Shown: positions 48,401-60,188, counted from the first letter of the stretch. The stretch: DNA of 64,000 bases from Juglans regia (GCF_001411555.2 NC_049911.1:3224001-3288000), one strand, 5' to 3'. The notes: generated by a model from the sequence alone, not told the origin. A program made the numbers and translations.

Positions 48401-50397
48401 TCATCATATAACTCATACGATTGCGATTTCGGAAAAATTTTAACTGAAAAATATATTTTCATAAAAAAAAAGTTTTGGATCGCATTTATATGATAAAACA
48501 ACATAATTATTATCAAAGTCCTTAGTGTGCATGTATAGGAACTTTCACATAGAAAATGGTCATATTGCCTTTTCTCTTTGACTCTACTAAATCAAGGAGA
48601 GGGATCTCATTAGCGAGAAAATTTTCAATTTCTCAAACTTCACACCCATCATCCTATGCCTCTATGATATATTTTAGTATATCATTTCCCCACCCGAGAA
48701 ATAATACCATTGAGTCAATAAGTGACCATCCAACTTTCAAACCTCTAGGAATTCTCACTAACACCACTACTTTCAAGAAGTCTTAAATCAAATTAGGTAT
48801 AGACTTCACAAATATCGCATTAAAAGCGCTAATAAAAACATCGTTTTGTGCAACAAATGCAGTATGTGACATTTTAGCTGCTAACTAGCGATATATCTTT
48901 ATTTCTTGCATACTTAATATTTTTCATATTCTTCAATCCACTATAGGAGAGAAAAAGAAAAAACTTTGCGAGAAATTATCTTAACCTAAAACCTATCTTG
49001 CATCAGTGCCATCACGAGCAAAATTTTTTTAGTTTAGGTTTAGATAAGTCATACCTAATTATTCAGACTTTTGCCACAGTTGCCATGCAAACCTCCAAGG
49101 TGCTTGGTATTACTCTCAAGGGGTGCTCCAAAGTTTATATATCTGCAAGAAACTATCTGTTCTCGCTAAAGAGAAATAAAACTTGAGCAAGATTACCAAT
49201 GCTAATACCACATAAAGGTGCACTGATAAAATCTTTTAAAAAAAATGAATGTGCCAATCAAGAATGTCCTCAACACGCTTGCACACTCAGATTTTAATAT
49301 CTTTACTCGCCAGACATACTAGCAAGTTTTAGAGAGTATGTTCTTATCTGTGAGTAATCTAAATTGCTTTAAGATTATAATGCTCAACCTCAAAATATAG
49401 GAGCAATTAATCTTTGCGTTACAAAAGTAACGCGCAATTTCTTCTATTACCCACAAGATTCTTAAAGGCAAAATAGTGATTTAGCTCTATATGATAGTTG
49501 ATCCCATCAACTTCTATAAAAATTGTAGTGCATGCGTCCCACGCGCACTTCCAATTTTATTCTAGACATTTTAGAGGTTTTACAATAATGATGGTCTAAA
49601 ACTATCTGACTCTCAAAATAATCTTTATTTGTTTCCAACTACTGCTCATGGAGGAGATTAATGCGACGATTAAGTCGTATAAATAATCTCTAGGCTTTAT
49701 TATTGGTTATCTCAAAGTTACTAAACTATGCGCATCTCATTACACACACATCTATGAAATTTGCCACGTTAATCTAAGTTAGAAGAAAAAATAATTAATA
49801 CACGTCGCAAGATCGAAAAATTGCTAAGCTTCCTAATCATCTCTTGCGCCTCAATGTCTAACTATTAATTTCTAACTTAATTTTTGCGCAAATTTATATT
49901 GTATAGGAGATTAATTCCAAATCAATCTCAACCATACTCCCACTAGGATAAGTAATCTACTGAGTTAGTCTCATGTAAAAATAATTTCTTCTTAGATCGA
50001 AGAAATCAATTTAAACCAATCATAAGTACGGACTAATTAAACTCGGGTTACTTAATCCTCTAGATTATCACATTTTTTAAAAAATTGAAGACTAATTCTT
50101 AAAAAAATAGTCTAACAATACAAGTGATAAAATAAGCTCATACAATTACATGTAATCACAATACATGTACAAAAAAGATCACATCACATTTGATCCAAAT
50201 AATTATTATTCACAAAAAATAATAATCTAGGCAATTTATAACGTAAAATAAAATGCCAAACAAATGTGACAAAAAAAATATCATGGCAAGCATGTATTTA
50301 ATAACTATAATCACATGCAAAAATATTTTTTTAAAAAAAATATATGCCACAATAACATGCTGAATAAATAACTAAAATCAGCAAACTTACCAATAAT

Positions 50398-50488
50398 AGG
50401 GTCTAGCCCAAATGGTTGAGCTTATAGTCTTTGTGTGTAAGTCTTGGGTTCAAAACATGACTCAAGCATTTTGTAAAAAAAAAAAAAA
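50398..50488 (+). mobile_element. tRNA-derived SINE inside the LARD
   Basis: A-box-like TAGCCCAAATGG (50404-50415) and B-box-like GGTTCAAAACA (50447-50457), 31 nt apart, are followed at 50475-50488 by 14 A. The spacing fits an internal RNA polymerase III promoter. It lies on the strand opposite to the host element. No clear target duplication was seen. Confidence 0.6.
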
Positions 50489-50819
50489 TTACTATTTTTT
50501 TGATAGCTAATGGGCCGCACCCCCTTGGGCGCCCAACCAGAGAGTGGGTTTGTGTCTGCTGGGCTCACAACCCAATCTACAAGCACTCTTAACAGATATG
50601 ATACGGGCCGGATTTAAAAAATATGGGCCGAGCCGAACAACTTGATTTATTTAAAAACAACCCATTTGTTTTATAGCCCACAACCCATTTCACCAAAGCC
50701 TCAAATAAAATAGTAACAAGCCCATAGCCCAAGCCCGTATAGATGAAATACAAATAACCATTCATCTTCTTCCACAAACCAACGGTTACTATTCATCATC
50801 TTCCTCAACGGTTACAGCC

Positions 50820-51665
50820 TACAGTGCATGTAACGGAAAAAATAGCATTTAACCGCCGCCGCCACCCTTTCAAGCTTTCAGCCACTGCTCCAGGGCTCCC
50901 GCCGCTCACTGGTGCGCGCAGCAGTGGTCCCAACCGGTGCATGCAAGCAGCACCATGGGAAACGACCCAGCTGGTGTGTGCGACGCCATGGACGGCTCAG
51001 CACCCATTTGGTGCGCTCACATGCTCGATGCACTTCGTAGCCGTGGTAGAGGCGCCGAGTTTCTGCACTGTGTGCAGCGCTGCACCATGGCAGCGCGCAG
51101 CACCGCTGGGTGCACACACGTTCCTGAGGCGCTGCTTCTGCACAACACCACTCTGCCAGTGCTGCGCAGAGCCTCATGCGGCGCTGCACTGCACCTCTAC
51201 ATGCGGCATCCTTCCGCCGCTCACTGGTGCGTGCAGCACCTAGTGCTCGCTGCACCTCGACGGTGCATCTCTGTTGGCGCGCGCTGCTCCTCTGCAAGCA
51301 GCAGAGGCCGCAAAATGACCCTGGTGGCGCCAAGGTGCGGCGCCGCGCAGAGCACTTAGCTCTGCGTGCGGCCCTGCACGCGGATCTACCCTCTGCATAT
51401 CAGCCTTCGGCACCACCATGGTGCATGGCTTTACGCGAGGTAGATCTTTACAGCCTTGGTGAGCAACGATTGCTATCACCCAGCACCATTTGTGGTGTTG
51501 CGCATCATGCAGCACCCAGTGCAGCGTTGCTTGCGGCTTGTGATCGAAGCGACATGGGCAAAAACCTTTTTCTAGTGAACGTTGCTGCCACATATGGCCG
51601 TGTCCTTGTTGGTTCGATTGGGTGGTTGCAGCCAATCCACAGCGGCGCTACCACCATAACCGCCA
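50820..51665 (-). repeat. GC-rich repetitive leader of the LARD
   Basis: About 850 bp of GC-rich sequence in an otherwise AT-rich element, built from degenerate repeats of words such as GCCGCTCACTGGTGCG and TGCAGCACC. It lies between the primer binding site and the AT-rich interior, in the place of a 5' leader. Open frames exist on both strands, but they overlap and have skewed Ala/Cys/His/Arg composition, so they are not called as genes. Confidence 0.6.
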
Positions 51666-51766
51666 ACCTCGGCAGCCATATTACATACAATCATGCATAA
51701 AAAAAAATTCACGTAAATGAAATACAACATGTATGTCAAAAACACAAATCGGGAACAACCGATTGG

Positions 51767-51778
51767 GCTCTGATACCA
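51767..51778 (-). other. tRNA-Met primer binding site
   Basis: The minus strand reads TGGTATCAGAGC one nucleotide after the 5' LTR. This is complementary to the 3' end of plant initiator tRNA-Met, the usual primer of many plant LTR retrotransposons. It fixes the element's orientation. Confidence 0.9.
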
Positions 51779-51779
51779 A

Positions 51780-52175
51780 TGTTAGAAATAATAGATCAAA
51801 ATATACAGCGGAAGCAATATTACCACACAGGAAATATTTCGGATCTAGTGCAGTTGTTCCACAGATTCTTCAGTATCATTGTTCATCCAGGATTTTCACA
51901 TCGATGGTGGAGTGTGCTACGTGATAATACCAGAGCAACACTCACACGTTCCACAGCCTAGATGCCGTGACTAGAGAGAACCATTTGAGAGAGAATTTAT
52001 TTGTTCAAGTGTCACCTCTAAAGAGAGGGAGAGACTATTTAAATAGCCTCTCTAGTGTAACCCCCTGGCTGGCCATTAAGGGCCAGTCATCAAGCCTCAT
52101 AAAGTGGTTTAAGAGCCACTTCATAACCCCAAGAGGAGGTGAAGGGGTGCCCACTATGGGTGCCCCTTTCTTACA
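51780..52175 (-). repeat. 5' LTR of the LARD
   Basis: 396 bp, the same length as the LTR at 45088-45483 and identical except for two substitutions. It is followed by the AATAT target duplication and then a TA/GA microsatellite. Confidence 0.92.
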
Positions 52176-52176
52176 A

Positions 52177-52252
<76 letters not shown>

Positions 52253-52292
52253 AGCTAGCAAGGATATAATATATATATATATATATATATAC
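52176..52292. repeat. Compound TA/GA microsatellite at the LARD insertion site
   Basis: About 12 TA units, then about 25 GA units (52201-52250), then another TA run at 52266-52291. The LARD was inserted into or beside this simple repeat. Confidence 0.9.
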
Positions 52293-52730
52293 AGAAACTG
52301 AATCATAAGTCTGTCTCATGAATATTATTCCTTAATTTTACAGATTAACATTCAACGTCCATTTTGTGCAGATTAGGCTTTATATATACCATAACCCTAG
52401 CTAAGATTGCAGATTGACTATATATAACTAATAGAAAAGGGAAAAAAAAAAAGTAATCCTAAATTAAAGTTACTAGAAAACTCTAAAAAGTACAGGATGA
52501 AGATATATATAATACCTAACCTACTGGCTGGGAAAACAAATCCAAGATAAGAGATTAATTTTGTACAAAAATCAAAGAGATTTAAAATTATTAGGAAAAC
52601 CAAAAACGTACAAAAGCATTCCTGCTCATTTTCCTACTCAAATTAAGGTGATCCATTTTAAGTGGAATATTATCATAAGAGATATGTTAATAATATATAA
52701 AAATCGATTCATTAAAAATCCACTTCTGAG
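52293..52730. other. AT-rich spacer, nothing recognised
   Basis: No coding or repeat signature was seen between the microsatellite and the CACTA terminus region. Confidence 0.3.
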
Positions 52731-53334
52731 TTGCAGCCATACCTGTGGTGACGGAAGGACCCACGCTATCCCTCAACTGAATCTCGACCAACCTGATCAG
52801 TTGGAAGCAACTGACCCAAATCCCACAGATTCAAAGAGACGAATCGCTCGACACAGTATGGCTTTAGAGATTCTGTCTCGACCGTAGCTTCGCGGGAGGA
52901 AAATGTGGTAAAAGAGTGGCCCTTTGGGTGGTCGCACGAAAATGGAGATGAAATCATTCGGAGGAAATGGGTGGAGTAGCAGTTGAGCACAAATGGAAAG
53001 GCAAATGAAGACGGAGTGGGGAAGAACAGAGAGAAGTGGAGGGGGAAAGAAATCGGGGGGAAAAATAAAAGATTTTGTGGATTTGGCGCCCGACCTCTTT
53101 CCCAGCGATTTTTATGCGTTGTAACAAGTGTTTTCTTTTTCCGGCAAATTAAATCGCTGTAAAAACACTTATATTCGTTGCAACTAATTAAGATAGGCCT
53201 CACTTCCTACTGAATCGGCTTTCTCAACAAAATTTAGCGGCGATTTAAAACTCGCTGCAATAGATACTCTACTGCGGCGATTTTTTTTTGCAGCAGTATA
53301 AAAATCGCTGGGAAAACTCTTTTTTCTTGTAGTG
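52731..53334 (-). mobile_element. CACTA-type transposon terminus (minus orientation)
   Basis: The minus strand begins at 53334 with CACTACAAGAAAAAAGAG, the CACTA-superfamily end. Subterminal repeats containing GCGATTTT, TCGCCGC and GCTGC cores follow, then a GGCGCC block near 53090. No opposite terminus was found on the left, so the inner border is arbitrary. An open frame at 53203-52766 has no recognised domain. Confidence 0.6.
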
Positions 53335-55179
53335 AGTGTTGTCTATGCAAATCACTAAAAATCCCTCCATTCCAAACTACTTATAACCATTTTTTTTTTT
53401 TGATAAGTAACTACTTATAAGTATCATATGATGAAACTTTTTCCATTTTTCAAATTATATATAACTCTTCATACATTAATTAGCACAGTTTTATACTTAA
53501 ATATTATATAGAAACTCTCTCTCTCTCTTTGGCTTGTTCTACCCAGAAGAAGAAAACATGGCCATACTCTACTGAAGACCATTCACACGCATGGCTTAAT
53601 AGTTATTTGAAAAGATAAAAAGATTAGGAAAACCATATTGCAAAAGAGAAAGATTGAAAAATAATGTATATAAATAAAAGGATTTAAAACTAAAATTCGA
53701 AAACCAAAATTCATTGGGCTAGCAAATACCAAATCCACCAAATTTACAAAATGCGATTCTGAGCAACTGAACATTGAACAAGGTATGTAGCTGGACATGC
53801 AGCTGAAAATAGAGATATTAGGAAATTTTGGGAAGATGATTGATTTCAGCCCCAAAGAAAAAGGGTACGTAGTACTACTGCTGCATGCACATGTTGCACG
53901 CTGAATTAAGTACTGTTTTGCAATAGATATTACTTAAATTAAGAAGTTAATATTGACTTTTATAATGGTTCTAATCAGGACTTTTTACAAGTCCTTTGAG
54001 AATATGTGGATTGGGCATTCCCTAGTTCATTACAAATGTTATTAGTGACATGAGTTCCAACCTGAAGTAAATGACTTAAATTGCGCTGCTTATGATAAAT
54101 TAATGCTCTGATGGGAATTTTGGAGATCTAAAAGATTTAAGAGGGGATTTTAATAATAGAAATTCAGAACAAGAATATGCATGCATGGTGAAATATGAGA
54201 TTCTACGATACTTGGGATGAAGTTTTTTTCTCTTTACAATAATTTTAATTAAGTGACTCCTTTTATAATATTTATTGATTTTTTTAAATGCAAACTTAGA
54301 CATAGCTCAAGTCTTCCTCAGATTGTTACATTTAAATGCTGATCGCACTCATGCAACCTCCTATAGCCAAGTCCATATCACAAAGTTCTACATGCTATAT
54401 TTAGCAATGCTTAAGAGCATTATTAGCGTTGGATTATGCAAATACAAATGTAAAATTTGCATAATATGACATGATTTTGTATTTGGATATTCCACTCAAA
54501 ACTTATTCCCACATTGGATTATCCATCTATTAGCCAAATTTATAATAAAATATTATAAATTTAAATATATTTTTACTTGGCAATTTTTTTTGTTCTATTA
54601 ATTTTTTTTTTTTCTAAATTAAGAGCTACATGGAAATATTAATTTTATATGGATCCTGAAGTGCAGCAAATACATGCAAAGTATTTAATACAACACCATT
54701 GAACTTATTTCAAACATAATGTCACTGTCATATTCTCAATTTCAGTACAACCAAGTATGTGAAAGTTGCAAAGAAATCCCAAGTAGCATCTCAGGCAGAC
54801 CAAGGTATGTGCATGATCAATACTTGTTCCTTTACTGGGTTTGATGCACTGTGTATAGAGGCTGGACTGGTAAAAATTCTGTATCAGTGCTTGGCATGGC
54901 AGTTTGGATAAGATATAACAGTTCCATAAATATATAGACACAATATCAGTTACTTATCAATATAGGTAAAAGTTGAATGCATCCTGTGTACTTTGCCTAA
55001 TGGAATGCACTATTTAATGGAATTTTCAGTCACCTATAAAAAAAAAATTAGCTACAAGTTGCTGTTCATATTGAGTTCACTACTGACAAGTTATTGCTGC
55101 CGAGCACTAAAATCTTGTGGCCATTGGCCTATAATCTGCAACTTGAAACTGATTGTCAACCACTAGAGAGTAATATATA

Positions 55180-55216
<37 letters not shown>

Positions 55217-55717
55217 TCGATTATGTATGTATGCATGTATATGTATGTTCTCAGAAAAGTAAAAGAAATTATAGGTATTACCATATAAAATATCCCCCAC
55301 ATGCTGGGAGAAGAAACTTTTATCAATGTATGTTTTAAAAGAGGGATATAAGGGATAGTGACTGATAGGACAGGAAGGACAAGAATGTGCACGACAAGAC
55401 ACACCTATTCTGGATTTCTTTGTGCCTGCCAAGGAAAATAACAACATGTCATGTATTTCTTTTCTTTCACTTGAGCATCTTTTGATGTTGAACAGTTTTT
55501 CAAGATTTTGCTTCGGGAGTAGCTTATTGCAATATTTTGGAAGCTTTCATTTATTCGCATGGTCACTGTGAATGGTTTATAGCCCACATTGTCGATCTTT
55601 TTCCCAAAACAGGATGGCAGATTAGAATGTGCTATTGGTATGTAAATGTGCATGGTCACTATGAATGGTTGATGCTTGTGATTAATTTAAGTTGGTCTCT
55701 GGTGTTGTCATTTTCAG
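53335..55717. other. Intergenic DNA with a TA microsatellite
   Basis: About 2.4 kb, AT-rich, without recognised genes except the ubiquitin-protease fragment that follows. (TA)n at about 55176-55214. Poly-T/A stretches near 53390-53403 and 55039 resemble old retroposon tails. Confidence 0.35.
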
Positions 55718-55847
55718 GCAGAAAGATGCTCAGGAATTCCTAAGCTCCATCATGGATAAAGTGCATGATGAGTTACTTAAACTTGAAGGGCAGTCTTCAA
55801 GCATAAATGGAAACAAATTAATGGCATCAGAATCTGGTTTGTTCTGA
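55718..55847 (+). pseudogene. Fragment of a UBP24-like ubiquitin-specific protease
   Basis: An exon-like piece starting after TTTTCAG reads QKDAQEFLSSIMDKVHDELL, then KLEGQSSSINGNK, and reaches a stop at 55845-55847. It matches the segment of plant UBP24-type deubiquitinases just after the catalytic Cys region (RQEDAQEFLS...). Neither the Cys box nor the His box is nearby, so it is an isolated gene fragment with a splice acceptor. It probably arrived by DNA-level duplication or transposon capture. Confidence 0.65.
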
Positions 55848-56028
55848 AGCTAGCTCCACACCAGCACAGATCAAACATGTGCATATATTTGCAGGACTCA
55901 CTTATATGGTTTGTTCTGTTGTTTTCATCTTTGATTGTCAGGAAGTTGAAACAATCTATCCCCATCATCAGAAAACAGTAATTGTAGATGCTGATGCTGG
56001 TCATTAGAAACGAAAGATCATGGCATTT

Positions 56029-56600
56029 CACTACAAGAAAAAGGACTAATTGCTGTGATTTTTCCTCTGTTGCAAATAAAATCGCCGCAATTGGTTACTT
56101 TTAGCAGTGATTTTATTTTCATCGCATAGAGTAAAGCCCGACTTCGATTAACATGGAGCGGATCACTGTTTACCTCAATTGCAGCGCTTTTTGTGTTTCT
56201 TGCGGCGATTTATTTCGCTGAAAGAGAGAAAAAAATCTTGCGACGGGCAAACAATCGTCGCAGTTGATCTTTAGGGCGCCAAAACGCACGAATTGTTTTA
56301 TTCTCCTCCCGAATCGTAAGCACATTCCCTCTCATCAGTGAACTCCTCTGTTCTTCCCCATCCCCGAGTACGTACCATCGCTGTGATACCCACCCTCTCA
56401 TCAGTGGCCATTGTTACCAGCCCAAAATCTAAGATCACTTCGCCCGTTTCCTTCGCACTAAAGCCACTCAATACATCTGGTCCAGATCTCTGCCCTAGAG
56501 TGTCTGTTTCCTTCGCACAAAAGCCATTCCAGTCGTTTCTCGTCGACGCAGCACCACTCAAGGCAAAGAGAAGCCATTGAAGCTGCTCAGAGATGGAGGA
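56029..56600 (+). mobile_element. CACTA-type transposon terminus (plus orientation)
   Basis: Begins CACTACAAGAAAAAGG at 56029. Subterminal motifs follow: GCTGTGATTTTT, AAATCGCCGC, GCAGTGATTTT and GCGGCGATTT. A GGCGCC block near 56275 resembles the one in the terminus ending at 53334, so the two belong to one family. The other end was not found; the right border is arbitrary. Confidence 0.6.
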
Positions 56601-57682
56601 GCCTTAATGCAGCCGAGGCGCAACTCTAGGTCCCTCTTCCTCACCTACCCATCTAATTTGACCAAATCGTGACCCCCTTTGTGTGTTTTAGCTTTTATTT
56701 AGCTTTTTTTTTTTTTTTTTGGATTCTCTATTTGGTTTATGATTAATTTTTCATGATAATCAGATCAAAAATTAATTGTATGCTCAGAAAACTCATTTTT
56801 CATCTGGTTTATTAATAATTTATTAGTTAGGCTCTGTTTCTTTCTTGGAAATAAAATAGTCCCATTTCACTTTGCATCTGGGTTTCATCGCAGCAGTAGC
56901 CCGTAGCAGCAACTGCTCGTCGCAGCAGCACCAGCACATCCTGCCGTGAGTTTGGAAAAATAGGTAAGGATATTTGAAATTTGTTTTACTGTGATGTTGG
57001 TTGAGTTTGTATATTTTTCTCAAGAGTTCTGCTTTGGAGCAGTACCGTCTGTTTTGGAGCTTAAAGCAGCACCCACTAGCCAACTGATACATCAACATTA
57101 TAGAAAAAACATCCATGAGAATGACTTCATCAGATTTTTATCCAAAATACCCTAAAACCTATTTTCACTCCAGTAGATGCATGATTCTCACCCACCAGAC
57201 GCTGCGGGTGTGCCCCTATGATATTCTCCACCAGTCGCTGCTGCTGGAACGGCTGGGTTCAGCAATTAATTCATCTATTCCTCTTCCTTCTTCCTTCTCC
57301 ATCTTTATCCTCTCAAACATGACCTACAATTTACAACAGAAATAAAGAAATGGAAGTGAGGAAATATTTATATGTAAGGTTCATTTGCTGGATCCGATGG
57401 CTGACTAATTAATTCTCTCATGGGTAGGAATTCTAGACTATGAAATTAATTCCTGAGATTAATTTCTAGCAAACAAATCTTGAGCTCATCTTTTAAGGAT
57501 TTGACAATTTCCAGGAGCGATGGCTCAAAAGTGAGGCCAGTAGGAAATATCCTTGAAACATTTCAGCCTTGCTCGAGAACAAACTTGTATTTCCCAACAA
57601 GAGCCCCACCAAAGCAGCCCCAATGCTAGCAGCCATGGTGCTGAAATACACAGGATATATCTTGCTTTGAAATACGGCACAC
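56601..57682. other. Region inside or beside the CACTA element, no gene recognised
   Basis: Poly-T at 56707-56721 and several short open frames with no family match. A minus-strand frame starting near 57634 (AASIGAALVGLLLG) has one hydrophobic stretch but breaks quickly. Confidence 0.3.
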
Positions 57683-57844
57683 GAGGCTATTGACAAGATG
57701 AAGGAGATGTCGCACAAGGCAAAAGATAAGGCAAAGGAGATGGCACACGAGGTAGGAGAGGCAATCCAAGCTTCTAGCGATGAAGTTCACGGCATCGGTG
57801 TCGATGGAAACGACGTTCACAGCGTTGAGGGGCGAGGGATTTGA
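57683..57844 (+). pseudogene. LEA-like amphipathic fragment
   Basis: Reads EAIDKMKEMSHKAKDKAKEM, then AHEVGEAIQASSD, to a stop at 57842-57844. The Lys/Glu/Ala-rich 11-residue style periodicity resembles group-3 late embryogenesis abundant proteins. A stop lies 15 nt upstream (57668-57670) and no start is in frame. Treated as a possible gene fragment; chance composition cannot be excluded. Confidence 0.3.
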
Positions 57845-58571
57845 TGAGAGAGAGACGAGGGTGAGGGAGGGATGTGGGTTTCGGTGCGTGAGTTCCATTC
57901 CTAGTCTATGGGTGGGCTTCGTGGTATAATATTATTGGTGGCTGTTCTCAGCCCTTTATTAGAATAACTGGTTAGAAGATATTCTCTTTTCTCAATTCTG
58001 TCTGCAAACACGGTGAGAGGGGAAAAGATTTCAAACTTTTTCTTTGGAATCCTATGCTCAAAACCAGACACTTTGAAAACCAGTAAACGAAAAATGGATT
58101 AAAGACTGCCATGTATAAAGCTAGAATCCACTTCCTTTTTCTTTTTTATTGTTTGTCTTCCATGTATAAAGCTGGATTGACACTTACATATACTTCCAGA
58201 ACAATAAGAACAAACGAATGTGAACACTTATATATATGGCATGTCTTTTTTTCTTTCCTTTCTTGAAAATTCGCCTGTTGCACTCCAGGATCGTGTCTAC
58301 AAGATTGATTTCATTTGTATTAATTCTGCTTGGTCTTTGTGAAGATGGAGTGAGAGTGGAGTGAAGTGGTCTTTGTGAAGATGAAGGATGAAGTGCTATT
58401 GAGGAAGTTAATTCATTGATAATGGAAGTTCAATAAGTTCTTGATAAATTAATTGAATCATTTACAGTTAGGATTATGGTAGTCATCTTTGTGCATTGTT
58501 TTTAAAGTACTAAAAAAAGGATGTATTGGAGTATCATATCGGCTCATGCAAAAATCAAGACCTCCAACAAA
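57845..58571. other. Spacer, nothing recognised
   Basis: No coding or repeat signature beyond a short near-repeat 'gtggtctttgtgaagatg' at about 58333-58382. Confidence 0.3.
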
Positions 58572-58900
58572 CACTATAAGAAATCAGACATTTTCTAGCG
58601 ATTTTAAGATTGTTGCAAAAAAATTGTCGCAAATAGTCCTTATTTGTGGTGATTTCTAAGTTGCTGCTGAATTCTAGCATGAAGTTGAGAAATGCTAATG
58701 CAGAATTTACTGTTCTTCTTCTTTCTTTTTTTTTTTTTTCAACAAAAGTATTGTTACTGTAGCAGTATTTTATTTTCGTCAAATTTTAAAATCGCTGCAA
58801 TAGATACTATTTGTGGGAAAAATTGTCGCCATAAAAGTCATCTGGACCACTTAATGCTTATTAGCAGCGAAAAGCACCAGAAAAAATAATAAAATTTAAA
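58572..58900 (+). mobile_element. Third CACTA-like terminus
   Basis: Begins CACTATAAGAAATCAG, then subterminal words GCGATTTTA, TTGTCGC, GGTGATTT and ATCGCTGCAATAGATACT. The last is shared with the terminus ending at 53334. It lies 0.4-0.7 kb upstream of the BSK fragment. The opposite end was not found. Confidence 0.5.
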
Positions 58901-59102
58901 CCGTGCTTTTTCCCCTCATTTCGTTTAATTCCCTCTAGCCACCACCCCTCCTCTAGCGGGTCCTCTCTCCCCAATCCCTCAAGCCTTCGCCAAGCACAAC
59001 CCTTCGCCAACGACCCCACCATGCCACCACCACCTCACCTCGACGGCCACCCCCTCCTTCGCTCCCACGCTTAATGCTTTCCTTTTTCCCGAATCTGGCC
59101 TC

Positions 59103-59103
<1 letters not shown>

Positions 59104-59135
<32 letters not shown>
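59104..59135 (+). repeat. CT microsatellite
   Basis: About 15 CT units in C-rich sequence resembling a 5'UTR. Confidence 0.85.
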
Positions 59136-59139
<4 letters not shown>

Positions 59140-59307
59140 CTTTATATTGCTGCCGCTAGGGACACCTTGATGCCGTTGCCAATCCTCCGTCGGAGCCCCC
59201 TTCTCCTCCACCACGCCTAGTTCAGTAGCCCGAGGCCCTCCCGCCCTCCCTTGCTCTGTTCACAACCCGCTGCCACCAAATGAGGAGGCGGCGCAGGGAG
59301 TAGGGTA

Positions 59308-60188
59308 GATGAGGCATCCGAGGCTGGCCAATTTGATTGGGTATTGCTGTGATGGAGATGAGAGGCTACTGGTTGCTGAGTACATGCCTAATGATACTCT
59401 TGTGGAGCATTTGTTTGACTGTATGTACGGTTTGTAGCATGGGTTTTTCTTTTTTTAATTCTTGATTCATTGTTTTAGCTATGGCCTGTGTATCCAAGAA
59501 GAAATTCTTATTAGTTCTTAGGTTGCTCTAATTCAAATGGTCTCGGAAGCTTGTCCTTTATGTTTTAGGATTTTCTTTGAATCTTGGAATAACTATCATT
59601 GACTTGAAAGTTGACATTTGATTTACTTTATAAGGTGGGGTAGTTATTGTTTGATAAATGTTAATAATTGCATCTCTCTTCCTTTGCACCAAGGTTAATG
59701 GATTATTGTATTCTTTTGTTGATATTACTTTTCTTGAATTTTGCATGCGGGATGCATTTGAATTGTTATTTCTTCCCTCTATCATATTGAGAAGTTGGTG
59801 AATTTCTGTTTATTTAAATTTTGGGTCCTTGGCAGGGGAAAAGCAAACCATTGAATGGGTCATGTGTTTGAGAGTAGCTCTCTATATTGCTGAAGCCTTG
59901 GATTATTGCAGCTCTAAGGGATCGATGTCCATTGTACCATGATTTGAATGCTTATAGGGTTCTCTTTCATGAGGTATGCTATTTTTTTTTTTGTTGCTTC
60001 TATTGCATGTGCTAATGATATTTAGTTATTCAATATTTTCTATTATCGATATGGATGACTTATATTTGCATCCATTTATAGGATGGTGATCCTCGGGTCT
60101 CATGTTTTGGCTTCATGAAAAGTAGTAGGGATGGGAAAAGTTACAGCACAAACCTTGCCTAAACACCTCCCAAATATTTAAGAAATGG
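59308..60188 (+). pseudogene. BSK (brassinosteroid-signalling kinase) gene fragment
   Basis: Three exons with introns survive. 59308-59420 reads [20 protein letters not shown], then [10 protein letters not shown]. 59836-59973 reads [20 protein letters not shown], then CSS, and after a frameshift [16 protein letters not shown]. 60082-60188 reads DGDPRVSCFGFMKSSRDGKS, then YSTNLA-stop-TPPKYLRNG. This is the middle of the BSK pseudokinase domain (the family has [11 protein letters not shown] in place of HRD and CFG in place of DFG). The frameshift in exon 2 and the TAA in exon 3 (Tyr in the family) inactivate it. The N-terminal lobe and the TPR tail are absent. Introns are kept, so the copy was made at DNA level, not from mRNA. 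Confidence 0.85.

Larger units (their letters stand above)
45088..52175 (-). mobile_element. Young non-coding LTR retrotransposon (LARD type), 7088 bp
   Basis: Two 396-bp LTRs in direct orientation bound a 6.3-kb interior. Target duplications AATAT lie at 45083-45087 and 52176-52180. The primer binding site next to the right LTR and the purine-rich tract next to the left LTR show transcription on the minus strand. No gag, protease, integrase or reverse-transcriptase motif was found in any frame of the interior, which is closed by many stops. This is what defines a large retrotransposon derivative (LARD) mobilised in trans. The superfamily cannot be told from sequence alone. A GC-rich leader (50820-51665) follows the primer site, and a SINE is inserted at 50398-50488. 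Confidence 0.9.

Noticed and set aside
50824..51700. Several 130-174-codon frames on both strands
   Set aside because: They overlap each other inside the GC-rich LARD leader and share only compositional bias; none looks like gag.
52766..53203. 145-codon frame on the minus strand
   Set aside because: It runs through CACTA subterminal repeats; no start context, domain or splice pattern supports a gene.
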